A stretch of DNA of 7,917 bases from Crocinitomix sp. (GTDB lineage: Bacteria > Bacteroidota > Bacteroidia > Flavobacteriales_D > Crocinitomicaceae), in the NCBI GenBank assembly GCA_020849935.1, contig JADZFJ010000511.1:1-7917 (forward strand), read 5' to 3'. Numbering within the stretch: the stretch's first letter is position 1; each line of letters opens with the position of its first letter. A program made the translations under genes and the position numbers. The notes under the pieces were generated by a model. It was not told where the DNA came from and did no database searches. It was given only the letters and a program-made list of their open reading frames with translations. Shown here piece after piece: positions 1 through 6,500 of the stretch.

Positions 1-328
1 AATTCATTTTGGAAACGTGATCTATAATTTATTAGACAATGCCCTTAAATATTGCGCGGTTGCTCCAATGGTGAATATTAAGCTAGTGAAATCGCCCAAT
101 GGCTTTCAATTATTTGTGAAAGACAATGGCATTGGGATTAAAAAGGATGAACAAAAAAGGATTTTTGAAAAATTATACCGCGTACCAACAGGTGATATTC
201 ACAACGTGAAAGGATTTGGATTAGGGTTAAATTATGTCGATTCGATTGTAAAATTGCATGGAGGTGAGATTACGGTCGAAAGTTCTGCCAATAAAGGTTC
301 AACATTCAAAATAAAAATTGAAAAATGA
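1..328 (+). CDS. Sensor histidine kinase, C-terminal HATPase domain (5'-truncated by window edge)
   Basis: This is the ATP-binding catalytic end of a two-component sensor kinase, which would phosphorylate its own histidine and pass the phosphate to the response regulator encoded next. The frame is open to the left edge from base 2, giving 108 residues, so the apparent GTG at 17 is an internal valine. Numbering from the first full codon, the N box is N9-LLDNA (N9, D12, N13), the G1 box is DNGIGI (41-46), the F box is IFEKLYRVP (54-62) and the G2 box is GFGLGL (71-76). It ends in the usual short strand after GGEITVES and GSTFKI. The sensor, membrane and dimerisation/phospho-His regions lie outside the window, so the stimulus cannot be read. 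The stop TGA overlaps the ATG of the regulator (ATGA), which implies translational coupling. The pair resembles the RprX/RprY-type kinases of Bacteroidota, but this fragment is too short to assign a name. Confidence 0.95.
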   Translation, partial: IHFGNVIYNLLDNALKYCAVAPMVNIKLVKSPNGFQLFVKDNGIGIKKDEQKRIFEKLYRVPTGDIHNVKGFGLGLNYVDSIVKLHGGEITVESSANKGSTFKIKIEK

Positions 329-1017
329 GTGAAAACATAAAAATTCTATTAGCCGAAGATGATCAAAATTTAGGGATCATTTTAGCAAATTATTTAAAGG
401 TAAAATCGTTTGATGTTACACTTGCTGTGAATGGTGAGATTGCCATGACGCGTTTCCAAGAACAATTATTTGATTTTATTATTTTGGATGTCATGATGCC
501 AGTAAAAGATGGATTTACCGTGGCAAAAGAAATACGACAAGTGGACAGCGAAATTCCAATTTTATTTTTGACTGCAAAATCCATGAATGAGGATAAGTTA
601 ACAGGATTTGATGTCGGTGCGGATGATTACATGACTAAACCCTTCGCTATGGAGGAATTGCTAGCGCGAATTCAAGCAATTTTAAAACGATCTTACAAAG
701 AGGGTAAAAAAGATACCTTTTTCAAAATTGGTGATATTGAATTTGATTACTTAGCGCAAACAGTGAAATTGACAAGCGGTGAAAGTAAAAAATTGACCAC
801 CAAAGAAAATGAACTTTTCTACCTTTTGGTTAAAAATATGGATGGAATTTTGGATCGAAATTCGGCTTTAAAACAAATTTGGGGAGATGATAATTATTTT
901 AATGGTCGAAGTATGGATGTTTATATCACCAAATTACGAAAATTCATCAACCAATCTCAACAAGTTGAAATTATAAATGTGCATAGCAAAGGATTTCGTT
1001 TGCTAATAAATAATTAA
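325..1017 (+). CDS. OmpR/PhoB-family response regulator transcription factor
   Basis: This is a DNA-binding response regulator of 230 residues, the normal length for the OmpR family. The receiver domain spans about residues 5-122. It has the acidic pair E11/D12 (with D13), phosphoacceptor D55 in the ILDVMMP motif, switch threonine T83 in FLTAK, and K105 in the MTKPF motif, so all catalytic residues are present. The C-terminal winged helix covers about 132-229, with TTKENELFYLL as the start of the HTH part, the recognition helix around SMDVYITKLRKF and the wing in INVHSKGFRLL. The ATG at 325 overlaps the kinase stop by 4 bases, so the two are almost certainly cotranscribed and cognate. The sequence resembles RprY-like regulators of Bacteroidota, but the target genes cannot be inferred. 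A promoter-box search near the downstream genes does not reveal a clear regulator operator, so no link to menD or the adhesins is claimed. Confidence 0.97.
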   Translation: MSENIKILLAEDDQNLGIILANYLKVKSFDVTLAVNGEIAMTRFQEQLFDFIILDVMMPVKDGFTVAKEIRQVDSEIPILFLTAKSMNEDKLTGFDVGADDYMTKPFAMEELLARIQAILKRSYKEGKKDTFFKIGDIEFDYLAQTVKLTSGESKKLTTKENELFYLLVKNMDGILDRNSALKQIWGDDNYFNGRSMDVYITKLRKFINQSQQVEIINVHSKGFRLLINN

Positions 1018-1031
1018 AAAAGACACTGCAT

Positions 1032-1054
1032 TAATTTTGATTGCGCTAATTTTG
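1032..1054 (+). promoter_or_regulatory. Candidate menD promoter: two TAATTTTG boxes
   Basis: Two identical TAATTTTG sequences lie at 1032-1039 and 1047-1054, 15 bases apart, in the 45-bp gap before menD. Each fits the Bacteroidota -7 consensus TAnnTTTG. No TTG or TTTG is found 17-23 bases upstream of either one; the nearest TTTG (999-1002) is too far away. The upstream box leaves 23 bases to the ATG and the downstream one only 8, so the first is the more plausible. AT-rich DNA yields such matches by chance, and read-through from the regulator operon is an alternative. Confidence 0.3.
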
Positions 1055-1062
1055 CAACTTAT

Positions 1063-2757
1063 ATGGAAACTACCAAAATAAGTCATGTTGCGCATTTAGT
1101 TGAACTTTGTGCCAATTTTGGAATATCAAAGGTGGTGGTGTCACCTGGCTCTCGAAACGCCCCATTAATTATTGCATTTGAAGCACATCCAAAAATTGAC
1201 CTATACCTAGTTCACGACGAACGCAGCGCAGCTTTTGTGGCACTTGGGTTGGCCGAAGAATTGAATCAACCTGTGGCGATTACATGCACTTCTGGCAGCG
1301 CTGCGATTAATTACGCCTCAGCGATTTCTGAAGCCTATTACCGACGAATTCCTCTGCTGGTACTTACAGCAGATCGTCCAATCGAAATGGTCGATCAAGG
1401 GGATGGACAAACGATCCGACAAAAAAATCTCTTTACAAATTTCATCAAAGCTGATTTTGAATTGCCTAGTTTTCCAAACAAAGAAATGAGGTTAATTAGC
1501 GATCAAATTGTTCACCAAGCACTTGATTCGTTGGTGACTATTCCTCAGGGACCTGTTCACATTAATATTCCATTGACAGAGCCTTTGTACGAATTGCAAG
1601 AACTGGAATCCTTGCCAGTGTTCGAACCTCACCGTCAAATTCAACCCGAACTTTCGCCGATTGAAAAGGAACTCATCCAAAAGGGGTGGGAAAATTCAAC
1701 CAAACGATTGGTTTTAATTGGTCAATTGGCGTACAATTCGATCGATCAAAATGTGTTAAAAGGATTGATAGACGATCCATCAGTTGCCATTTTGGTTGAA
1801 AACACCTCAAATATTCAAGATTTTCAAAAAATCTGTCATTGCATCGATCGAACCTTAGAAATTATTCAACCAGATGAATTAGCAGATTTTACTCCAGATT
1901 TATTCATCACTTTTGGGGGGGCAATCATCTCCAAGAAAATAAAATCATTTTTCCGAAAAAATAAACCGACAGAAAATTGGCGAGTGGGACAATTTTTATT
2001 TGTCGAAGATACGTATCAAAGTCTTTCCCATTCGTTTGACGTTGCTCCAGAAACCTTTTTGAATTATTTATTGTCACTCAATAGCCTTCCAACCTCTAAT
2101 TTTGGTGGACGATGGAAGCAGAAAGATTTTATGGCAAAATCGATTCATGACACTTACATCCAATCCATTCCGTTTTCTGATTTTAAGGCGTATGAGGTGA
2201 TTTTAGACACCCTTCCCGAAGAGTCGAATTTGCACATGGCCAATAGTTCGGTGGTCAGGTATTGTCAACTTTTTGATCCAATACCATCGGTACAATACTA
2301 TTCCAATCGCGGCGTAAGTGGTATTGACGGCTCAACAAGTACTGCCTTAGGACTCGCGATCGCAAATCAACAACGTTTAAATGTCTTAATTACAGGTGAT
2401 ACTTCGTTTTTTTATGATTCAAACGCCTTGTGGAATAATTACTTACCTCCCAATTTCAGAATTATCCTCATCAACAATGGTGGTGGTGGAATTTTTAAAA
2501 TTTTAGAAGGTTCAAATCAATCCAAACAAATCAATCATTTTGTCGCTCCATTTCAAGCAAAGGCAAGCGCCATTTGTGAAGCATTTGACGTGCATTATTT
2601 CTATGTAAACAATGATGTCGATTTGGAGACAATATTTGAGGAATTCTATACCTTTCGCGAAGATTCAAGGCCTTGTTTATTGGAAATCGATACAAGAGCT
2701 GTGGAAAATGAAAAATTCCTCAAAATTTATTTCGATAAAATTCGAACATCTTCTTAA
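1063..2757 (+). CDS. menD: 2-succinyl-5-enolpyruvyl-6-hydroxy-3-cyclohexene-1-carboxylate synthase (MenD)
   Basis: MenD is a thiamine-diphosphate (ThDP) enzyme, EC 2.2.1.9. It decarboxylates 2-oxoglutarate and adds the succinyl unit to isochorismate, the first committed step of classical menaquinone synthesis in the cytoplasm. The 564-residue length is typical. The N-terminal PYR domain shows SPGSRN (27-32), the ThDP-activating glutamate E53 in HDERSAAF, TSGSA (76-80), LTADRP (101-106) and the DQGDGQTIRQ substrate loop (111-120). A central domain follows. The C-terminal PP domain carries RGVSGIDG (416-423) and the cofactor/metal motif from GD (445-446) to NN (471-472), with the glycine-rich GGGGIF just after. 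All expected catalytic signatures are intact. No other men gene is visible next to it, so it stands alone here. A run of seven G at 1915-1921 encodes part of FGGA in frame. The ATG at 1063 immediately precedes the conserved N-terminus, so the start is secure. Confidence 0.98.
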   Translation: METTKISHVAHLVELCANFGISKVVVSPGSRNAPLIIAFEAHPKIDLYLVHDERSAAFVALGLAEELNQPVAITCTSGSAAINYASAISEAYYRRIPLLVLTADRPIEMVDQGDGQTIRQKNLFTNFIKADFELPSFPNKEMRLISDQIVHQALDSLVTIPQGPVHINIPLTEPLYELQELESLPVFEPHRQIQPELSPIEKELIQKGWENSTKRLVLIGQLAYNSIDQNVLKGLIDDPSVAILVENTSNIQDFQKICHCIDRTLEIIQPDELADFTPDLFITFGGAIISKKIKSFFRKNKPTENWRVGQFLFVEDTYQSLSHSFDVAPETFLNYLLSLNSLPTSNFGGRWKQKDFMAKSIHDTYIQSIPFSDFKAYEVILDTLPEESNLHMANSSVVRYCQLFDPIPSVQYYSNRGVSGIDGSTSTALGLAIANQQRLNVLITGDTSFFYDSNALWNNYLPPNFRIILINNGGGGIFKILEGSNQSKQINHFVAPFQAKASAICEAFDVHYFYVNNDVDLETIFEEFYTFREDSRPCLLEIDTRAVENEKFLKIYFDKIRTSS

Positions 2758-2777
2758 CTTTGTTTTAATAAATTTTG

Positions 2778-2802
2778 TCGAACTAAAATTACTTTTAGTC
2801 GA
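2778..2802. other. Imperfect inverted repeat between menD and the first adhesin gene
   Basis: The left arm TCGAACTAAAA (2778-2788) and the right arm TTTTAGTCGA (2793-2802) pair as a 10-bp stem with one bulged A and the loop TTAC. It starts 21 bases after the menD stop. It may be a weak AT-rich terminator for menD, but no T-run follows it. The same stretch can be read as a direct repeat of GTCGAA (2777-2782 and 2798-2803) spaced 21 bases apart, about two helical turns, which would also fit a regulator site ahead of the gene at 2844. The sequence alone does not decide between these. Confidence 0.35.
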
Positions 2803-2843
2803 ATTGAAGCCAACCTTTGAAAATTAATTTCGTAATTGGTTAT

Positions 2844-5800
2844 ATGCGTGCATTATTAATTTTTGTCATTTTAAGTTTTACACATGGGATCGCTTTGTCC
2901 CAGATGGTAAGAACTGGAACTGCAACAGGTGCTTGTGATTGTTATACTTTGACCAATAATACCAATCAAGCTGGCTCAATTTGGAGTCCAACCACCATCA
3001 GTTTAAATAATCCTTTCGATTTTGAATTTGAAGTAAATCTTGGTGTTGATGATGCATTTGGAGCAGACGGAATGGTGTTTGCCATGAGGTCAGCGGGCAC
3101 AGCTCCTGGCGCAATTGGAAATGGGATGGGCTATGGTGGAATTGTAAACTCTGTTGGGATAGAGATCGACACGTGGAATAGTGCACCTGCCGTGCCAACA
3201 GATGTAGCTTCGGATCACCTCGGCATGAGCTCGAATGGGGCCGTAAGTCACAACCTCATCGCACCTGTATTAATCCCAAATGTTGAAGATGGTTTATATC
3301 ACACCTTTCGAGCAGTTTGGAATCCTATTACTTTACAGTTGCAAATTTACCTTAATGGAACCTTGTATTTCACTTACACAGGTAATTTAGTCGCCTTATA
3401 TTTTGGTGGAAATCCTAACGTACGTTTCGGATGGACAGGGGGAACAGGGGGAGTTGACAATGTGCAATCTGTGTGTATGTATCGCACCGCTGCCTTTTCT
3501 TCTGATATGGTCACTGCTTGTGTCGATCAGTTAGTTACGTTTACCGATGCATCTACCAGTGATTTAAATTACAATAGCATTGAACCACGGACTTGGGCAT
3601 GGAATTTTGGAGATGGAGGAACTTCTGTACTTCAAAATCCTACGCATACGTACACCGCACCCGGAGTTTATACTGTCACCCTAACAATTACCGATATTTC
3701 TGGTTGTTCATCAACTATTACGCACAACGTAACAATTACGGCTGGACTTTCTTTGACCATGTCTCACACCGATGTCACATGTTTTGGATTGGATGATGGA
3801 ACAGGAACGGCTGTGCCAACTACTGGAACAGGTCCATATACCTATCTCTGGGATGATCCTTTGGCGCAAATCACTTCAACCTCAACTGGATTAGCACCAG
3901 CGGTATACGAAGTATTGGTGACAGATGATTTAGGCTGTAATGGTCGTGGAACTGTCACCATTTTGGAACCACCTTTATTAGTAATTAATTCTGCCGTAAC
4001 GACAGATGTCACCTGTGGTTTGGTCAATGGAACGATCACCATAGATGCCATTGGAGGAACCGCTCCATTGGAATACAGTATTGATGGTGGTGGATCCTTT
4101 TTTCCTACCAATGTTTTTACCGGCCTAGGAGCCGGTACTTACACAATTATTGTTCGTGATGATAATAGCTGTTCGGCTACGACTACTGCGACGATCAGTT
4201 TAGCCTCACCGCTCGCGATAGACGGCGTTGTAACCACAGATGTTTCTTGTGGAGTAATTGACGATGGGACAATTACGATTACGGCCTCTGGAGGTGTTCC
4301 TCCTTTTGAATACAGCATTGATGGGGTAACTTATGTTCCTTCAAATTTCTTTGATTTTTTAGCGCCAGGTGCTTATCCCGTGAGTGTTCGTGATGACGCT
4401 GGTTGTGTGATGAGTTTATTGATTACCGTCAATTCAGCTTCCTTAGTTTCCATTGATGGAATAGCACGAATTGATGTTTCATGTAATGGAGGTTCCGATG
4501 GTGAATTTACCGCCACTGTTTCAGGTGGAACACCTCCGTATGAATATGGATTGGACGGGGTGGTTTTTGGTCCATCTCCTACAATCACTGGATTAGTGGC
4601 AGGTGCCTACACACTCCATGTTAGAGATGATGTTGGTTGCGAAGCAACAATGGCGGTTACGATTCTTGAACCTAGTCCTGTGTTGATAGATGCAATTGTA
4701 CCTACCGACGTTACGTGTCCAGGGATGGTGGATGGAGAAATTAGCATAACTGCATCTGGCGGAACTCCGGTTTACGAATACAGTATTGATGGCGGTGGTG
4801 TTTTTGCACTAACTTCTACATTTACTGGACTCGCTCCAGGAGTGTATCCAATTCAGGTAAGAGATGACAACGGCTGTGTTCAAACAGGAACTGCAACCAT
4901 CAACGAACCAACTCCTTTAGTGATTGATTTTATTGACATTACCAACGTGACTTGTAATGGTTTAGCAGATGGAGGAGTGGAAGTAACCGCAAGTGGTGGA
5001 ACAACTCCTTACCAATATCGTGTTGATGGAGGAATTTATCAACTCTCACCAATCTTTACAGGCTTGAGTGGAGGAACAGTGACGGTTGAGGTAATGGATG
5101 ACAACGGTTGTTTGATTTCTGAAGATGTATTTTTGGATGAAGCTGATCCGATTGTGTTGGTGATGGGACCTGACACCACCATTTGTATTGGTGGCGAAGC
5201 GATACTGTGTCCAACGGTTTCTGGAGGTACAGCACCTTACACGTACACATGGGACGGGGTAGTTGGACCTACCTGCTTGACCACTGCTGTGATAGGTGCA
5301 CATACCCTCGAGGTTGAAGATTTTAATGGATGTATTTCTGATGTCTTGAGTCAAGTTGTGTCAGAATACGCACCACTTACGGCCTTGGCGACAAGTTCAA
5401 TGTCTATTTGCCCAGGTGATCCTGTAACAATTGCGGGTGAAGCGACTGGTGATGGGCCTGGAGCTTTCACCTATGAATGGACAAATGATATTGACGGAAC
5501 GGTTTTGGATGGGGCAGTTCAAACTGTTAATCCTACTACCACAACGGTTTATACGTTAACTGTTGGAGCTGGCTGCGAAAGTACTTCGACAACAACAGTT
5601 ACAATAACTACTTACCCTGTGCCAGAAATTGTCATAATAGCCGATCAGACGGAAGGTTGTGAAGATTTAGAGGTAAAAATGGAAAGCCTTACTACTGCCG
5701 CCTTGGTAACCTCCACTCGCTGGGAGTTAGGTGATGGAAGTATTGCCACAGGTACAAATGTCACGCACACCTACACGGATGCGATGTGTTATGATGTCAC

Positions 5801-6407
5801 AGTTGATATCACAACGATTAATGGGTGTGACGCCACAGCTACTTTTACAGATTATATTTGTGTTTGGCAAAATCCTATTGCTGATTTTACCTACTTACCG
5901 ACACAACCAGATATTTTTCATTCCGAAGTCAGTTTCAACAACGAGTCAGAATTTGCAAGTACCTATGAGTGGAATTTTGGGGACGATGTGACTTCAGGAT
6001 TGGAAAACCCAATTCATACCTATCCAGAAATTGGAAATGTGACGTATATCGTTGAATTGATTGCGATTTCCGATCAAGGTTGCCGCGATACCATTGAGAA
6101 AAGAATTACCGTGGATGAAATTATCGCTTATTTTATTCCGAATGCCTTTACTCCAAATGGCGATCCGTATAATCCAACCTTCACACCATACTTTATTCCT
6201 GGCTTTATACCTACCGATTTTCACTTCACCATTTTTAATCGTTGGGGTGAGTTAATTTGGGAATCTTACGATCAGTATGCTGGTTGGGATGGAACGTATA
6301 ACGATATTTTAGTCGATCCAGGGGTGTATGTTTGGCGCCTTGTTTACCGTGAAAATAAAACAGACAAAAAATATGTCGACAATGGACATGTGAGTGTTTT
6401 GAGATAA
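2844..6407 (+). CDS. Secreted lectin/PKD/SprB-repeat surface adhesin with T9SS C-terminal sorting domain
   Basis: This is a large extracellular protein (1187 residues), probably attached to the cell surface after type IX secretion and involved in adhesion or gliding. In order: signal peptide 1-19 (A17-L18-S19, then Q20); L-type-lectin-like domain about 20-215, with metal/sugar-site-like E107 and D109 in IEIDTW and D124, H125 and N131 in SDHLGMSSNG; PKD domain 216-301 (WNFGDGG); six SprB-like repeats and a divergent seventh unit 302-842; an Ig-like unit 843-925; PKD domains 926-1011 (WELGDGS) and 1012-1092 (WNFGDD); and a CHU_C/type B sorting domain 1093-1187 with IPNAFTPNGD, FNRWGELIW, GWDGTYND and GVYVWRL. 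The ATG at 2844 is preferred over the in-frame TTG at 2817 because it gives a compact signal peptide aligning residue for residue with the downstream paralogue. No enzymatic domain is seen. The lectin specificity is unknown, and glycan binding is inferred from the fold only. Confidence 0.93.
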   Translation: MRALLIFVILSFTHGIALSQMVRTGTATGACDCYTLTNNTNQAGSIWSPTTISLNNPFDFEFEVNLGVDDAFGADGMVFAMRSAGTAPGAIGNGMGYGGIVNSVGIEIDTWNSAPAVPTDVASDHLGMSSNGAVSHNLIAPVLIPNVEDGLYHTFRAVWNPITLQLQIYLNGTLYFTYTGNLVALYFGGNPNVRFGWTGGTGGVDNVQSVCMYRTAAFSSDMVTACVDQLVTFTDASTSDLNYNSIEPRTWAWNFGDGGTSVLQNPTHTYTAPGVYTVTLTITDISGCSSTITHNVTITAGLSLTMSHTDVTCFGLDDGTGTAVPTTGTGPYTYLWDDPLAQITSTSTGLAPAVYEVLVTDDLGCNGRGTVTILEPPLLVINSAVTTDVTCGLVNGTITIDAIGGTAPLEYSIDGGGSFFPTNVFTGLGAGTYTIIVRDDNSCSATTTATISLASPLAIDGVVTTDVSCGVIDDGTITITASGGVPPFEYSIDGVTYVPSNFFDFLAPGAYPVSVRDDAGCVMSLLITVNSASLVSIDGIARIDVSCNGGSDGEFTATVSGGTPPYEYGLDGVVFGPSPTITGLVAGAYTLHVRDDVGCEATMAVTILEPSPVLIDAIVPTDVTCPGMVDGEISITASGGTPVYEYSIDGGGVFALTSTFTGLAPGVYPIQVRDDNGCVQTGTATINEPTPLVIDFIDITNVTCNGLADGGVEVTASGGTTPYQYRVDGGIYQLSPIFTGLSGGTVTVEVMDDNGCLISEDVFLDEADPIVLVMGPDTTICIGGEAILCPTVSGGTAPYTYTWDGVVGPTCLTTAVIGAHTLEVEDFNGCISDVLSQVVSEYAPLTALATSSMSICPGDPVTIAGEATGDGPGAFTYEWTNDIDGTVLDGAVQTVNPTTTTVYTLTVGAGCESTSTTTVTITTYPVPEIVIIADQTEGCEDLEVKMESLTTAALVTSTRWELGDGSIATGTNVTHTYTDAMCYDVTVDITTINGCDATATFTDYICVWQNPIADFTYLPTQPDIFHSEVSFNNESEFASTYEWNFGDDVTSGLENPIHTYPEIGNVTYIVELIAISDQGCRDTIEKRITVDEIIAYFIPNAFTPNGDPYNPTFTPYFIPGFIPTDFHFTIFNRWGELIWESYDQYAGWDGTYNDILVDPGVYVWRLVYRENKTDKKYVDNGHVSVLR
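3747..5369 (+). repeat. SprB-like repeat array (six regular units plus one divergent)
   Basis: Tandem protein repeats of about 78 residues (234 bp) lie inside the first adhesin gene. The units run 3747-3977, 3978-4211, 4212-4445, 4446-4679, 4680-4916 and 4917-5150, with a divergent seventh at 5151-5369. The shared pattern is a D/N-V-T/S-C segment, a D-G-x-(I/F) strand, (A/S)GG(T/V)xPxxY(S/G)IDG, a GLxxGxY turn, and V(R/M/T)DDxGC at the end. Unit 1 differs in the middle (YLWDDPLAQ instead of EYSIDGG). This pattern matches the SprB repeat family, known from the SprB gliding adhesin and many Bacteroidota surface proteins. The copies are diverged at DNA level, so the array does not look recently expanded. 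Confidence 0.9.
6120..6404 (+). other. Type B T9SS C-terminal sorting domain (gliding motility-associated, CHU_C family)
   Basis: The last 95 residues of the first adhesin match the gliding-motility-associated C-terminal domain: IPNAFTPNGD at its start, FTIFNRWGELIW in the middle, then GWDGTYND and GVYVWRLVYR before the end. Such domains direct proteins through the type IX secretion system across the outer membrane. The loop after FTPNGD reads PYNPTF rather than the common GxND, a small departure from consensus. No T9SS machinery gene is in the window, so the machinery must be encoded elsewhere. Confidence 0.88.
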
Positions 6408-6455
6408 TTATTGGAGTGCTAATTCCAAACTTGATTATTTCTAAATCGTTTAAAA

Positions 6456-6486
6456 TTGCATTTTCACTATTTTTTTTGTAGATTTG
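6456..6486 (+). promoter_or_regulatory. Bacteroidota-type promoter of the second adhesin gene
   Basis: A -33-like TTG (6456-6458) is followed after 20 bases by TAGATTTG (6479-6486), an exact match to the TAnnTTTG -7 box with spacing inside the usual 17-23 range. Transcription would start only some 7-10 bases before the GTG at 6501, a short leader. The spacer contains eight consecutive T (6470-6477). This is the best promoter in the window and suggests the second adhesin is transcribed separately from the first. Confidence 0.5.
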
Positions 6487-6500
6487 AAATAAAATAAATT

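Noticed and set aside
325..2757. Functional link between the two-component system and menD as one respiration-control operon
   Set aside because: The only evidence is a short gap and the same strand; promoter-like boxes lie in the gap and no shared motif supports a link.
2755..2762. TAACTTTG overlapping the menD stop, as a -7 box for the first adhesin
   Set aside because: It matches TAnnTTTG but has no TTG 17-23 bases upstream and would leave a leader of about 80 bases; likely a chance match.
2612..2827. Plus-strand frame overlapping the 3' end of menD
   Set aside because: It is a frame shadow of menD that runs on into the intergenic gap; no domain, no signal peptide, and the AT-rich composition explains its length.
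2817..2843. Upstream TTG start for the first adhesin
   Set aside because: It would add nine residues (KINFVIGY after the start) ahead of a compact signal peptide. The ATG at 2844 matches the paralogue's start.
3842..4111. Minus-strand open frame inside the SprB repeats (with similar ones at 4373-4588, 7301-7552 and 7586-7873)
   Set aside because: They lie opposite conserved repeat codons. Their look-alike peptides (ILYSNG, GGVPPE) are the reverse reading of the EYSIDGG and GGTPP segments, and they have no family resemblance of their own.
5046..5354. Minus-strand frames at 5046-5354 and 5994-6224, and plus-strand out-of-frame ones at 3593-3796, 5731-5991 and 6061-6255
   Set aside because: All lie wholly inside the adhesin coding sequence in other frames, and none shows a recognisable motif.
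3747..5369. Regular 234-bp periodicity suggesting a CRISPR or DNA satellite array
   Set aside because: The periodicity is at protein level with diverged codons; the units are in frame in one open reading frame and have no short identical repeats with unique spacers.
6411..6428. Small inverted repeat TTGGA / TCCAA just after the first adhesin stop, as a terminator
   Set aside because: Only a 5-bp stem with an 8-base loop and no immediate T-run; the T8 at 6470 is too far away to belong to it. Too weak to annotate.
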